A DNA stretch of 64,000 nucleotides from Streptomyces sp. I6 (GCA_003725745.1 RHDP01000001.1:310001-374000), one strand, 5' to 3'; positions 40,816-51,538 are shown, counted from the stretch's first letter. Notes: generated by a model not told the origin, from the sequence alone. Program-made: numbers and translations.

Positions 40816-43484
40816 CTACCAGGACAGCGGCTGCTCCGTCCAGATGACCTTGCCGCTGCCCGTGTAGCGGGTGCCCCAGCGCTCGGCGAACTGGGAGACG
40901 AGGAACAGTCCGCGGCCGCCCTCGTCATTGGCCGTGGCCCGGCGCAGATGGGGAGCGGTGCTGCTGCCGTCGGACACCTCGCAGATCAGGAAGCGGTCGC
41001 GGATCAGCCGCACCCCGATCGGTCCGACGGCGTGGCGGATGGCGTTGGTGACCAGCTCGCTGAGGATCAGCCCGGTGGTGAAGGCCTCCTCCGCCAGCCC
41101 CCACCCCTCCAGCGCCCTGGCGGCCTCCGCGCGGACCCGGGCGACCGCGGCGGGCTCGGCCGGCACGTCCCAGGTGACGGAGCGGTTCCCCTCCAGCACC
41201 CGGGTCCGGGCGACGACCAGGGCCACGTCGTCGCGGGGCCGCTCCGGCAGCAGTGCCTCCAGCACCACGCGGCAGGTCTCCTCGGGTGTCCCGCCTGCCT
41301 GGGCGAGCGTGCGGCGCAGCAGTTCCAGGCCCTCGTCGATGTCCCGGTGGCGGTCCTCGACGAGACCGTCCGTGTAGAGCACCAGGCTGCTGCCCTCGGA
41401 GAGGTGCAGTTCGGCGGACTCGAAGGGGAGCCCGCCGAGGCCCAGCGGCGGCCCGGCCGGGACACCCGGGAACTCGACCTCGCCGTCGGGGTGCACGATG
41501 ACGGGCTCCAGATGTCCGGCGCGGGCCACGGTGCACACGCGGGAGGTGGGGTCGTAGATGGCATACAGGCAGGTGGCGCCGGTGAGCGCGGTGACCGAGC
41601 CGTCGGTGTCGTCGTCCTGGTCGATGCGCGAGACCAGTTCGTCCATGTGCCACAGCAGTTCGTCGGGCGGGAGGTCCAGGGACGCGAAGTTGTGGACGGC
41701 GGTGCGCAGCCGCCCCATGGTCGCCGCGGCGTGGAGACCGTGGCCGACGACGTCCCCCACGACGAGGGCGACCCGGGCGCCGGGGAGCGGGATCACGTCG
41801 AACCAGTCCCCGCCGACGCCGCCGAGCCCGGCCTGGGCGGGCAGATAGTGGTAGGCCACGTCGAGGGCGGTCTGCTCGGGCAGGACCCGCGGCAGCAGGC
41901 TGCGCTGCAGGGCGACCGCCATCGAGTGCTCCCGGGTGTAGCGGCGGGCGTTGTCGATGTTCACCGCGGCGCGGGCGACCAGTTCCTCGGCGAGCGACAC
42001 GTCGTCGCCGTCGAAGGGCTCCGGTTTCTCGGAGCGCCAGAACGTGGCGACGCCCATCGTCACGCCGCGGGCGCGCAGCGGGACGGAGATCATGGAGTGG
42101 ATGCCGTAGTCGACGAGCCTGCGGGCGCGGGCCGGTTCCTGTTCCTGCCATCCGGAGAAGGCGGGCAGGTCGGCCTCCAGGATGGTCTTGCCCCTGGCGT
42201 ACGCGACGGCCTGGGGGGTGGTGCTGACGAAGTGGATCAGCCGGCCCGAGGGGTAGAGCGGGGTGTCGGCCCTGACGCCGGTGAAGGCGATACGGCGCAT
42301 GTCGGTGCCGGACTCCGCGGGCTCGTCCCCGCTGAGCACGGGGTCGGAGAGGTCCACGGTGACGAAGTCGGCGAACCGGGGGACGGCGAAGTCGGCGAGC
42401 TCCTGCGAGGTGCGGACCACGTCGAGGGTGGTACCGATCTGCATACCGGCGTCGTAGACGAGCCGCAGCCGGCCCTGCACGGTGTCGGCACGGCCGCTGA
42501 GGGCCCGGAGTTCGGTGGTGTCCCGCAGGGTGGCGACGGTGCCGCAGCAGGGGCCCGAACCGTCCGGCGGGGGCCCATGGCGCGCTGGTTCACGGCGACC
42601 AGCTGGTGCTCGATGACGTGCACCTCGTCGCTGGCGGGGCGGCCGGACTCCAGCATCCGGGCGATCTCGGGATCCATGGCGATGTCGCGGACGAGGCGTC
42701 CCTGGGCGTCCGGGGGCAGCGCGAGCAGGCGTCGGGCCTCGTCGTTGACGAGCACCAGCCGGCCGTCCTCGTCGACGATCAGCACGCCCTCCCGCACGGC
42801 GTGCAGGACCGCGTCGCGGTGCTCGTACATCCTGGTCATCTCGGCGGGGCCCAGGCCGTGGGTCTGGTGCCGCAGGCGCCTGCTGATCAGTGCGGCCCCG
42901 GAGGTGGCGACGGCCATGGCGAAGGCGGCCGCACCGAGCAGGACGGGAAGCTGGTCCTGGGCGGCCGTGCCGGCCCGCTCGACGGTGATGCCGGCGGCCA
43001 CGAGCCCCAGCACCTCGCCGTCCTCGCCGGTCACGGGGGCGACACTGCGGATCGAGGGGCCGAGGATGCCGGCGAAGTTCTCGGTCACCCTGCCGCCGGC
43101 CGCCGCCGGTCCGATGGTGCCGAGGTACTTGCTGTCGATCATCTCGGGGTCCGGGTGCGTGTGCAGGGTACCGTCCGGGGCCATCACCACGAGGAAGTCG
43201 ACGTCGGAGGACGCCCTGGCGGTCTCGGTCATGTCCTGCAGTGCCGCGCTCGGGTCGGAGCCGCGCAGCGCTTCCCTGACGCCCGGTGCGGTCGCGTACG
43301 TCTCGGCGACGGCGACCGACCGGTTGCGCGCCTCCCGCTCCCCGCCCGACCGGGCCTGCACAAGCAGCGCGGCGACGGCAGCGGCGACGAGCAGCAAAGC
43401 GACCGTCACCTGCAGGACGAACACCTGGCTGGCGACGGTGCGCGTGCTCATCGTCGAGCGGAGGCGGCCGAACAGTCCGGCCAT
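40816..43484 (-). CDS. Membrane SpoIIE-type phosphatase with Cache/PAS/GAF sensors and ATPase domain (frameshifted, about 889 aa)
   Basis: Paralog of the gene at the left window edge, with the same domain order: TM1 (about 22-45), a DcuS/CitA-like extracytoplasmic sensor with FLVVMAPDG and LHTHPDPEMI, TM2 near 185-205, PAS (about 215-310), GAF (about 340-505), SpoIIE/PP2C with GGDWFDVIPLPG, GDVVGHG and YTDGLVED, and HATPase_c with ELVTNAIRHAVG and DEGGRGLF. The frame breaks at 42569-42576 (GGGGGCCC); one more base gives NQRAMGPPPDGSG and joins both parts. The start at ATG 43484 has AGGA upstream; ATG 43451 is the alternative. It probably signals through a partner-switching network to a sigma factor; the ligand is unknown, but this sensor fold often binds carboxylates. 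Confidence 0.87.
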
Positions 43485-43572
43485 GGTCCTATCTAACACC
43501 GGGCGGCTACGGCGGGCGACCGCTTCGGGGCAACCGGGGAAGGCGTCGGGGAGGCCATCGGGGAGAGCCGGT

Positions 43573-43640
43573 GGTACGCCGGCCCCGGCCGCCCGACGCC
43601 CCGGGGCGTCGGGGCGTCGGGCGGCCGGGGCCGGCGTACC
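43573..43640 (-). terminator. Perfect 30-bp hairpin downstream of the alpha-mannosidase gene
   Basis: Arms 43573-43602 and 43611-43640 are exact reverse complements around an 8-nt loop. It lies about 245 nt after the alpha-mannosidase stop codon (minus strand) and upstream of the phosphatase gene, so it would stop transcription of the N-glycan operon. The rest of 43485-43885 holds no gene. Confidence 0.75.
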
Positions 43641-43885
43641 GCGGGGCGTCAGGCGAGCGAGGCGGGCGTACCGCGGGCGACCACGGTGCCACCGGCGGCG
43701 CCCCGTTCCGCGGGCCGTCCCGACCCCCGCCGCCACCCGCTCTCCCGGCCGGGCGGCGGCGGCCGCCGGTGCGCGGCCGCCCCCTCTCCGGTCCGGCCCC
43801 TCCCCCGCTGCGCCCCTGTCTGCCCTGGGCCCCCTGTCCGCCCAGGGCCTCCTGTGTCCCGGGCCCCTCTCCGTCCCGGCCCGAC

Positions 43886-46800
43886 TCAGGCCCTGGTCAG
43901 CCGCAGCGTCACGAGTTCGAACGGGCGGAGGGACAGGGACACCGTGTCACCGGTGCGCTCCACCGCGCCGCCCTGGGCCAGCGGACGCTCCAGCAGGTCC
44001 GTCGCGACCGCTGCGGCCAGCGGGAAGCCCGCCGTCAGCGTCGCGCGGGCGCGCCCGCCCCGGGACTCGTGGAAGCGGACCACCACATCGCCGCTTCCGT
44101 CGTCCGCGAGCTTGACCGCGGTCACCACCACGGCGTCGTCGTCCACCTCCACCAGCGGTGCGACGGCGGCGTCCGCGCCCGTCACCCGCCGCTCCGGGAG
44201 GTTCACGCGGTACCCCTCGCGTACCGCGTCGCCGATCGCCGCCCCCGGTGCGAGAGCGTGCCGGAAACGGTGGATGCCCTGGTCGGTCTGCGGATCGGGG
44301 AAGCGCGGGGCGCGCAGCAGGGACGCCCGGAACGTGGTCGTCGTCCCGGAGTCGGCGGCACGGACGGTGCGGGTCACGTCGTGGCCGTACGTGGAGTCGT
44401 TGACCAGTGCGACGCCCCAGTCGGGCTCGCCGATGTGGACGAAGCGGTGGTTGCAGGCCTCGAACTTGGCCGCCTCCCAGCTGGTGTTGGTGTGCGTCGC
44501 CCGGTGGAAGTGGCCGAACTGGGTCTCGGAGGCGTAGCGCTCGGCGTGCACGTCGAGCGGGAAGGCCAGCTTGAGGAACTTCTCGGTCTCGTGCCAGTCG
44601 ACTTCGGTGTCGATGTCGAGCCGCTTGGCGCCCGGGGCGAGCGACAGCACCTGGGTCACCCTGGACGACCCGAAGGAGCGCACGATCCGCACTGCGGCCG
44701 CGCCGGCGCTCTCCTCCTCTCCGGCGGGCTCCACCAGGTCGGCCTCCACCAGGTCCGTGCCGGTGTTGCGGTAGAACTCGTCCACGTCCCAGGCGTCCCA
44801 CATGTTCGGGAAGTCGGGGTGCAGCTGGAGCAGGTTGGCGGCGGCACCGGGCGCGACCGCCTCGCGTTCGGCGCCGATGTCGTACGCCGAGACGACCAGG
44901 CCCCGCTCGTCGACCTCCACCCTGAGCAGCCCGTTGCCGAGGACGTACCCGCCGCCCTCGCGCGGCCGCAGGTGCGCCGCGCCGCCGCCGGTCGGCCGGG
45001 CGGCGCCGCCCGCGGGGACGCCGTGCCGGGCGTGCGGGGCCGAGTTGAAGACGAGTTCGGCGGTTCCGTCCCCGGCGAGTGCCCGCTGGGCGGCGTCGAC
45101 GACGGCGTTCAGCTCGTCGGCGACCGCCGCGTACGTCTTCTCGGCCTCGCGGTGCACCCAGGCGATGGACGAGCCGGGGAGGATGTCGTGGAACTGGTGC
45201 AGCAGCACCGTCTTCCAGATCCGGTCCAGCTGCTCGTACGGGTAGCGGAACCCGGTCCGCACCGCCGCCGTCGCGGCCCACAGCTCGGCCTCGCGCAGCA
45301 GGTGCTCGGAGCGGCGGTTGCCCTGCTTGGTCTTCGCCTGGCTGGTGAGCGTCGCCCGGTGCAGTTCGAGGTACAGCTCCCCCACCCACACCGGCGGATC
45401 GGCGTACTCGGCCTCGGCCTTGGTGAAGAACGCCTCCGGGGTCTCCCAGACCACCGTCGCCGCGCCCTCCAGGTCCCGCATCCGGGCCGCCTTGGCGACC
45501 ATCTCCCGGGTGGTGCCGCCTCCTCCGTCGCCCCAGCCGGTCGGCGCCAGCGAGTGCCTGGCGACTCCCTTGTCCTTGAAGTTCCTCGCGGCGTGGGCGA
45601 TCTCGCCGCCCTTCATGGAGCAGTTGTAGGTGTCCACCGGCGGGAAGTGGGTGAAGATCCGGGTCCCGTCGATGCCCTCCCACCGGAAGGTGTGGTGGGG
45701 GAACTTGTTCGTCTGCGACCACGAGATCTTCTGGGTGAGCAGCCACTTGGAGCCGGCCGCCTTGATGATCTGGGGCAGTCCCGCGGCGAACCCGAAGGTG
45801 TCCGGGAGCCAGGCCTCGTCGTTCTCGATGCCGAACTCGTCCAGGAAGAACCGCTTGCCGTGCACGAACTGACGGGCCATCGCCTCCGAGCCGGGCATGT
45901 TGGTGTCGGACTCCACCCACATGCCGCCCGCCGGCACGAACCGGCCGTCGGCGACGGCCTTCTTCACCCTGGCCCACACCTCGGGCCGGTGCTCCTTGAC
46001 CCAGGCCCACTGCTGCGCCTGCGACATGGCGAAGACGAAGTCCGGTTCGTCCTCCAGCAGGGCCGTCATGTTGGAGGTGGTGCGGGCGACCTTGCGTACG
46101 GTCTCCCGGAGCGGCCACAGCCAGGCGGAGTCGATGTGGGCGTGCCCGACGGCGCTGATGCGGTGCGCCGAGGGCTCGGCGGGAGTGGCCAGCACCTGTT
46201 CCAGACGGCTCCGGGCGGCGGCGGCCGTGCCGGGGACGTCCTGGAGGTCGACGGCGTCCAGGGCCCGGTCCACCGCCCGCAGGATCTCGAAGCGCCGGGC
46301 GGAGTCGGCCGGGAGCTCCGCCATCAGCTCGCCCAGCACCTCGAGGTCCATCACCAGCTGCCAGACGCTCTCCTCGAAGACGGCGAGGTCCATCCGGGCC
46401 AGCCGGTACTGCGGCTCGCTACCGGCGGTCTCCTTGTCGCCCAGCGGGGTGGGGAGGAAGGGGTGGTAGTCGAGGATGACCGGGTTGGACGCCGCCTCGA
46501 CGTGCAGCCGCACCTCCTCGCCGCCCTCGACGGGCGCCCCGATGCGGACCCACTGGTTGCGCGGGTTGAGCCCCTTCACCGGGGTGCCGTCGGGCCGGTA
46601 GACGAGCCCTTCGCACTGGAACCCCGGCATGTTCTCGTCGAAGCCGAGGTCGAGGACCGCCTCGACGGTCCGGCCCGCCCAGGCCGCGGGGACGGTCCCG
46701 GTGACCCGGAACCAGCTGGTTCCCCACGGCGCGCCCCATCTCGTGCCGACCGTGATCGGCGACGGGTCGGCGGCCAGCCCCTCCGCCACCGGTACGGGCT

Positions 46801-46921
46801 CGCCGGGGGCGTTCCACACGGCCACGTCCAGCGGGACGGACGCGGAGTACACGGCGGGGCGGATGCGCTCGTCGAGGACGCGCTTGAGTCGGGCCTCGAC
46901 CAGGCTGCGGTCGTCATGCAT
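43886..46921 (-). CDS. GH38 alpha-mannosidase (1011 aa)
   Basis: Removes alpha-linked mannose from N-glycan-derived oligosaccharides. The catalytic domain begins with VGHAHIDSAWLWPLRET (about 257-273), with zinc-binding His and Asp; the nucleophile Asp is in WVESDTNMPGSEAM (about 334-347); LPDTFGFAAGLPQI and further His residues complete the site. The large C-terminal beta domains of GH38 follow, with VFNSAPHARHGVP. There is no signal peptide, so it acts in the cytoplasm on imported glycans. The ATG at 46921 has CGGAG upstream; the open frame extends 16 codons further without a better signal. It is the last gene of the island; the GH85 stop is 45 nt upstream. Confidence 0.93.
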   Translation of the reverse strand: MHDDRSLVEARLKRVLDERIRPAVYSASVPLDVAVWNAPGEPVPVAEGLAADPSPITVGTRWGAPWGTSWFRVTGTVPAAWAGRTVEAVLDLGFDENMPGFQCEGLVYRPDGTPVKGLNPRNQWVRIGAPVEGGEEVRLHVEAASNPVILDYHPFLPTPLGDKETAGSEPQYRLARMDLAVFEESVWQLVMDLEVLGELMAELPADSARRFEILRAVDRALDAVDLQDVPGTAAAARSRLEQVLATPAEPSAHRISAVGHAHIDSAWLWPLRETVRKVARTTSNMTALLEDEPDFVFAMSQAQQWAWVKEHRPEVWARVKKAVADGRFVPAGGMWVESDTNMPGSEAMARQFVHGKRFFLDEFGIENDEAWLPDTFGFAAGLPQIIKAAGSKWLLTQKISWSQTNKFPHHTFRWEGIDGTRIFTHFPPVDTYNCSMKGGEIAHAARNFKDKGVARHSLAPTGWGDGGGGTTREMVAKAARMRDLEGAATVVWETPEAFFTKAEAEYADPPVWVGELYLELHRATLTSQAKTKQGNRRSEHLLREAELWAATAAVRTGFRYPYEQLDRIWKTVLLHQFHDILPGSSIAWVHREAEKTYAAVADELNAVVDAAQRALAGDGTAELVFNSAPHARHGVPAGGAARPTGGGAAHLRPREGGGYVLGNGLLRVEVDERGLVVSAYDIGAEREAVAPGAAANLLQLHPDFPNMWDAWDVDEFYRNTGTDLVEADLVEPAGEEESAGAAAVRIVRSFGSSRVTQVLSLAPGAKRLDIDTEVDWHETEKFLKLAFPLDVHAERYASETQFGHFHRATHTNTSWEAAKFEACNHRFVHIGEPDWGVALVNDSTYGHDVTRTVRAADSGTTTTFRASLLRAPRFPDPQTDQGIHRFRHALAPGAAIGDAVREGYRVNLPERRVTGADAAVAPLVEVDDDAVVVTAVKLADDGSGDVVVRFHESRGGRARATLTAGFPLAAAVATDLLERPLAQGGAVERTGDTVSLSLRPFELVTLRLTRA

Positions 46922-46965
46922 GGGGTTCTGCTCCGTAAGGGGTCGGGGTGCGGGGGTGCGGGCCG

Positions 46966-49026
46966 TCACCAGGGGTGGACGGCGGAGGCGGCCGCGGAGG
47001 CCGTGTAGAGCTCGCCGACGGCGCGGACCTCGATGCGCAGGGCCTGTTCGCCCGGCTCCGGGCGCAGCCCGGGGACGTGGAACGCGGTCTGGCAGGTGCC
47101 TCCGAGGAAGCGCCGGGTGCCGTCGGGGAGGACGCGGTGCAGTTCATAGTGGCGTACGGGGCCGGGTGCCGCGGTCCAGCGCAGCCGCAGCCCGGTGCCC
47201 TCGTCGGTGGTGGCGCTGCCGGTGACGAGGAGCTGGGCCGGGGAGGCGGGCGATTCCGTTTCGGTCCGCACCGCCAGTCCGCCGAGCCGGTAGGCCACGG
47301 TGCCGTCGCCGGTGAGCCGGACCCCGAGGCCGCGCAGCTCGCCCGAGAGGCCGTTCAGCCGCAGGGTCGCGGTCGTCCAGCCGCTGCCGCCGGGCAGGGT
47401 CCCGGCGGGCACGTAGGTGTACGGGACCGGGTCGCCGGGCTGGTCCGGCTCCCGGGTGGCGACGGCGAGTTCGACGGTGACGGGGCCCTCGTCCGCCCGG
47501 TGGGCGAGCTCGACGACGGTGCCGGGGCCGAGCGGCAGCCGGGTCGCGTAGAGCTCGACCGTCGCCGGTGCGTCGAGCGGGCCGGCGACCAGGACGCTGC
47601 TGCCGCCGCGCCAGGCGTCGGCGAAGTCGAAGGAGACGGCCGGGCGGCGGCCTTCGGTCCGTACGACCCATCGGCGGCCCGGCAGCCGGTCCTGGAGGCC
47701 GAGGTGGTTCCACTCGGTGCCGGAGGTGACGGTGCCGTCCTCGTACCAGCGCAGTCCGTGTCCGGTGTTGAAGGACGTGGCGAACGGCAGTGCGGTGACG
47801 GTGGAGCGGTCGGCGACGGCGGTCGCCGGAGCGCGCCATCCGCTGTCGCCGTCCGGGACGGACGGGTCGAGCGACTGCCCCGTCCAGAACCGGTCGTCGG
47901 CGGCGTGGAACTGGCCCGGCGTACGGCCGGCGGGCAGGTGGTTGCGGGTCCACTCGGGGCGGTAGAAGCCGTAGGAGACGACGTGGTCCCGGTCGCGGGG
48001 GATGATCGCGTCCCAGTCGACGGCCTTGTTCCAGCCGTTCGCCTCGACGTCGACCCCGGCCCACAACTCGTAGCGGCTGCGATCGAGCGCGGCCGCGCGG
48101 GTGGCGGAGGACGCGAGCCGGGACGCTGTCCAGCGGAAGTCCACGAACATCGAGTCGGCGGTCTGGAAGAAGTCCTGGTTGCGCTCGTTGAGCGCGCCCT
48201 GCCAGGACACCGTGCCGCTGACCGTCATCGCGTCGTACCAGGTGATGCGCAGCCCGGCGGACTCGCCGCGGGCCTTGAGGTCCCGCACGAAGGCGAGCAT
48301 ATCGGCGCCGAGGGCCGCGTCTCCGCCTTCCGTCTCCGCGTTGACGAACCAGCCGTCGAAGCCGTGGGCGGTGGCGACCTCGACCAGCTTCGCGGCGAGG
48401 GGGAAGCGGCCCAGGGAGTCGCGCTGCACCAGGTCGCGCGTCCACCGCAGGTCGCCGCCCCAGTGCACGGGCGGCAGGAACACGGTGCCGAGGACGGGGA
48501 CGCCGTGGCGGTGGGCGGCGTCCACGACGGGAGCGTTCGGGGCCAGGATCAGGCCCTCCCCCGCCGAGCCGCCCCAGAAGACGAGTTCGTCGAGGTACGC
48601 CCAGTGCGTCAGTGCGTAGTGGTCGGCGGTCGGCGCGCCCTGGGAGGGGTTGCCGGAGGTGTGCCCGAAGGACACCAGCGACTGGACGCGGGCCTGGTCG
48701 GTGCGTGCCGTGCGGTTCGGCGGGACGGGTGTGAAGCGCGGGGCCAGCGGCACGGCCGCGGTGTTGAAGGGCAGGTCCGGGTCGTCCTCGGCCCGCCAGG
48801 TGCTGAGGCTGCGCCAGGTGACGCCCTCGCCTGGGGTCCCGGCGGGCAGCGAGTCGGGGAACCAGTAGGAGGCGTACGGCCGGAGGTCCTCGGTCGCTGC
48901 GGCCTCGGCGGTGCTGCCGGCGAGCGGCGCGGCGGCGGCCCGTCCCAGGGGGAGGAGGGCGGCCGCGGCACCCGCCGCTCCTGCGAGGACCACGCTGCGG
49001 CGGCGGGGGGCGATGGGCTGGGTCAT
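46966..49026 (-). CDS. GH85 endo-beta-N-acetylglucosaminidase, secreted (686 aa)
   Basis: Cleaves the chitobiose core of N-glycans and so releases them from glycoproteins. The N-terminus has a Tat-like signal (PRRRSVVLAGAAGAAAALL). The catalytic domain has RPYASYWFPDSLPAG, YLDELVFWGGSAGEG, GVPVLGTVFLPPVHWGGD, and the active-site strand GFDGWFVNAETEGG (about 220-233) with the Asn-x-Glu pair of GH85. YDAMTVSGTVSWQGALNE follows. The C-terminal part is beta-rich with a fibronectin-like end (ATTDEGTGLRLRWTAAPG). It should be exported folded. It lies between GH5 and GH38 genes in a presumed operon; about 250 bp without a gene separate it from GH5. Confidence 0.93.
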   Translation of the reverse strand: MTQPIAPRRRSVVLAGAAGAAAALLPLGRAAAAPLAGSTAEAAATEDLRPYASYWFPDSLPAGTPGEGVTWRSLSTWRAEDDPDLPFNTAAVPLAPRFTPVPPNRTARTDQARVQSLVSFGHTSGNPSQGAPTADHYALTHWAYLDELVFWGGSAGEGLILAPNAPVVDAAHRHGVPVLGTVFLPPVHWGGDLRWTRDLVQRDSLGRFPLAAKLVEVATAHGFDGWFVNAETEGGDAALGADMLAFVRDLKARGESAGLRITWYDAMTVSGTVSWQGALNERNQDFFQTADSMFVDFRWTASRLASSATRAAALDRSRYELWAGVDVEANGWNKAVDWDAIIPRDRDHVVSYGFYRPEWTRNHLPAGRTPGQFHAADDRFWTGQSLDPSVPDGDSGWRAPATAVADRSTVTALPFATSFNTGHGLRWYEDGTVTSGTEWNHLGLQDRLPGRRWVVRTEGRRPAVSFDFADAWRGGSSVLVAGPLDAPATVELYATRLPLGPGTVVELAHRADEGPVTVELAVATREPDQPGDPVPYTYVPAGTLPGGSGWTTATLRLNGLSGELRGLGVRLTGDGTVAYRLGGLAVRTETESPASPAQLLVTGSATTDEGTGLRLRWTAAPGPVRHYELHRVLPDGTRRFLGGTCQTAFHVPGLRPEPGEQALRIEVRAVGELYTASAAASAVHPW

Positions 49027-49275
49027 GGTGTGCTCCGTGTCGGTGGCTGACGAGGGACGGTGCGGTGCGGGAGCGGTCTCTCCGCTGCGGGCCGGACGAT
49101 CGGGGGCGGTACGGGGAGGGCCGGGCCCGGTGGGGTCCCGTGGCCCGTGGCCGGGCGTCGGGCCCGGCCGGGCCCGAGGGCGGCCGGGTCGGCCGATGCC
49201 CCCGGGGGCGGCACGGGAGCGGCGCGGGGCTCCCGGCTCCCGGCGGCCGGCGGCGGTCGGCGGTGGTCGGGGAGG

Positions 49276-50525
49276 TCATCGGACCTCGTCCGGGGTGACC
49301 ACCTCGGTGATGCCCGGGCGGCGAGGTGCCCGGGGTCGTCCGCCCGGCCGGCCAGGACGGCGGCCGGCCGGACCCCGTCCGCGGTGAGCCGGGCGAAGGC
49401 CTCGAAGACGGCGCCGCCCGGCGCGCAGACCGAGCGCCGCGGGGCGGTGGCCTCGTCGCCCGCGTCGACGACGAGCGCCGTGGTCCGGGGGGCCGGCCGG
49501 TGCGGGCGCTCCCGCTGCTCGCGGACGATGCGGGCGATGGCCCGCCCGATCGGCTTGGCCTCCCGGTCGCTGGTCATCAGGCCCAGGCTGTACTCGAGTT
49601 CGGGGAAGTCCGCCAGCGAGCGCGACACGTCGTGCGAGCACCACCAGGTGACGCCCCACAGGTCCTCGCAGTCGAGGACGTTGGCGACGGTCGCCTCGGT
49701 GAAGGCGGCCGCGTGCTCGGCGGGGACCAGGGGTGCGGGGGCGCCGACCTCCTGCAGCCACACCGGTCGGCGCGGCTCGTCCGCCCACGCCTTGGAGAGT
49801 TCGACGAGGTACGCGGCGTGGTGCTCGGTCGCCGTCCCGGTGCGGCCGTGGCGCTGCGCCGTGCCGTTGAAGACCCAGGAGTGCACGGCGGTGACGGCGC
49901 CCAGCCGGGCCGAGTGCACGGGCGTGAACGGCTGGTCGTCCTGGTACCAGGCGGCGTCGTACTCGGCGTGCAGATGGAGTCTGCCCGGCGCGCCCTCCTC
50001 GCAGGCGGCCAGCAGGACGCCGAGCCAGTGCTCCGCCTGTGCCGGTGTGATCCGGTCGGGGTCGGGGTGCGGTCCGGCGGAGAACTGGTTGACCTCGTTG
50101 CCGACGGTCATGCCGATGAAGTTGGGCCGGTCGGCGAGGGCCTGGGCGAGGGTGCGCAGATACGCGGCCTGGCCCGCCACCACGTCGGGGTCCGTGAAGA
50201 TGTTGCGGCGGTGCCAGGTCTGCGTCCACGACGGCAGGAAGTCGAAGCTCGACAGGTGCCCCTGCAGTCCGTCGACGTTGACGTCGAGCCCGCGCTCCGC
50301 GGCGGCGTCGGCGAGCTGGACGAGCTGTTCCACGGCCCGCGGGCGGATCAGGGTGCGGTTGGGCTGGAAGACCGGCCAGAGCGGGAAGACCCGGACGTGG
50401 TCGAGACCCAGTGCCGCGACGGAGTCCAGGTCGGCCCGTACGGCGTCGAGGTCGAAGTCGAGCCAGTGGTGGAACCATCCCCGGCTCGGGGTGTAGTTGG
50501 CGCCGAAGCGCACGCGTGAGGACAT
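49276..50525 (-). CDS. GH5 family glycosidase, probable beta-mannosidase of N-glycan core (frameshifted, about 416 aa)
   Basis: Cytoplasmic TIM-barrel glycosidase. The beginning VRFGANYTPSRGWFHHWLDF leads to a barrel with GLDHVRVFPLWP, then IGMTVGNEVNQFSAG with the acid/base Glu near 142 and RPVWLQEVGAP with the nucleophile Glu near 258. This pattern fits GH5 enzymes; beside GH85 and GH38 genes it recalls the GH5_18 beta-mannosidases that cut Man-beta-1,4-GlcNAc after alpha-mannose removal. Subfamily placement is an inference. The frame breaks near 49313; one more base gives LAARGITEVVTPDEVR and a stop at 49276. Confidence 0.83.
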
Positions 50526-50596
50526 GGACGTCCGAGGCTCCTCGGAGGGTCGGGGCAGGTCCGCCGCTGCGGCGGGCCTGTCGTGTTGACGGTGCA

Positions 50597-51538
50597 TCAG
50601 CCCTTGACGGCTCCCTCTCCCACGCCGCGGAAGAAGTAGCGCTGGAGGCAGGCGAACAGGACGACCAGCGGCAGTACGGCGATGATCGTGCCCGCCGCGA
50701 CGAGGCGATCGTCGTTGGCGAAGGTGCCGTGCAGGTAGTTGAGCCCGATGGTGAGGGTGAAGTTCTGCGGGTCGCTGAGCACGATCAGCGGCCAGAGGAA
50801 GTCGTCCCAGGCGCCCATGAAGGAGAGGATGGCGACGACCGCCAGGGTGCCCTTGACCGAGGGCAGCGCGACCCGGACGAACCGCTGCCAGACGTTCGCG
50901 CCGTCGACGAACGCCGCCTCCTCGACCTCGTAGGGCAGGTTGAGGAAGGCGTTGCGCATCAGCAGCACGTTCAGCGCGGAGATCGACATCGGCAGCACCA
51001 CACCGGCGAGGGTGTCGTTGAGTCCGAGCCCGCGCATGGTCGTGAACAGGGCGATGATGATGCCCTCGACGGGCACGAGCATCGCCAGGATGAACACGAG
51101 CGTGGCGGCCCTGCGGCCCCGGTAGCGCAGCCGGGCGAGGGCGTAGCCGGCGAGCGCGGCGCCCGTGCAGTTGGCCACGACGTTGACGACCGCGACGGTG
51201 AGCGAGTTGAGGGCGTAGTCCCACACCGGGATGGTCTCGGCGACGCGGACGTAGTTGTCGAACGTGGGCTGCTCGGGAAGGAAGGCCGGCGGGGAGGCGT
51301 AGATGTCCTCGTGCGGCCCCTTGAGCGAGGTGGACAGCTGCCACAGGAACGGCCCGACGGTCAGCGCGAGGACCGCCAGCAGCAGCGCGTACCTCAGCGC
51401 GATCTCCCATCCGGGCATCCGGCGGCCGCTCTCGCGGCCGGTGTCCCGGCTCCGGCGCCGGCCCGGGGCGGCCGCTCCTTCCTCCCGCCGATCCGCGCCT
51501 TCCTCCCGCCGATCCGCGCGGTCCCTGAGCCGGCTCAT
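50597..51538 (-). CDS. Sugar ABC transporter permease, MalG type (313 aa)
   Basis: Membrane subunit of an oligosaccharide importer in the N-glycan island. The first 40 residues are charged, with the repeated DRREEGA segment, and are probably cytoplasmic. Six TM helices follow, with the EAA-type loop reading EEAAFVDGANVWQRF. It starts with ATG overlapping the stop of the other permease gene (ATGA). It has no adjacent ATPase gene; a shared MsiK-type ATPase is the likely partner. Confidence 0.92.
   Translation of the reverse strand: MSRLRDRADRREEGADRREEGAAAPGRRRSRDTGRESGRRMPGWEIALRYALLLAVLALTVGPFLWQLSTSLKGPHEDIYASPPAFLPEQPTFDNYVRVAETIPVWDYALNSLTVAVVNVVANCTGAALAGYALARLRYRGRRAATLVFILAMLVPVEGIIIALFTTMRGLGLNDTLAGVVLPMSISALNVLLMRNAFLNLPYEVEEAAFVDGANVWQRFVRVALPSVKGTLAVVAILSFMGAWDDFLWPLIVLSDPQNFTLTIGLNYLHGTFANDDRLVAAGTIIAVLPLVVLFACLQRYFFRGVGEGAVKG

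Noticed and set aside
43286..47008. A 1240-residue open frame opposite the GH38 and phosphatase genes
   Set aside because: It is antisense to clearly conserved genes, is full of Gly/Arg/His-rich low-complexity sequence and has no recognisable domain; a common shadow in very GC-rich DNA.
46948..49050. A 700-residue plus-strand frame opposite the GH85 gene
   Set aside because: Antisense shadow; the minus strand encodes a complete GH85 enzyme with a Tat signal.
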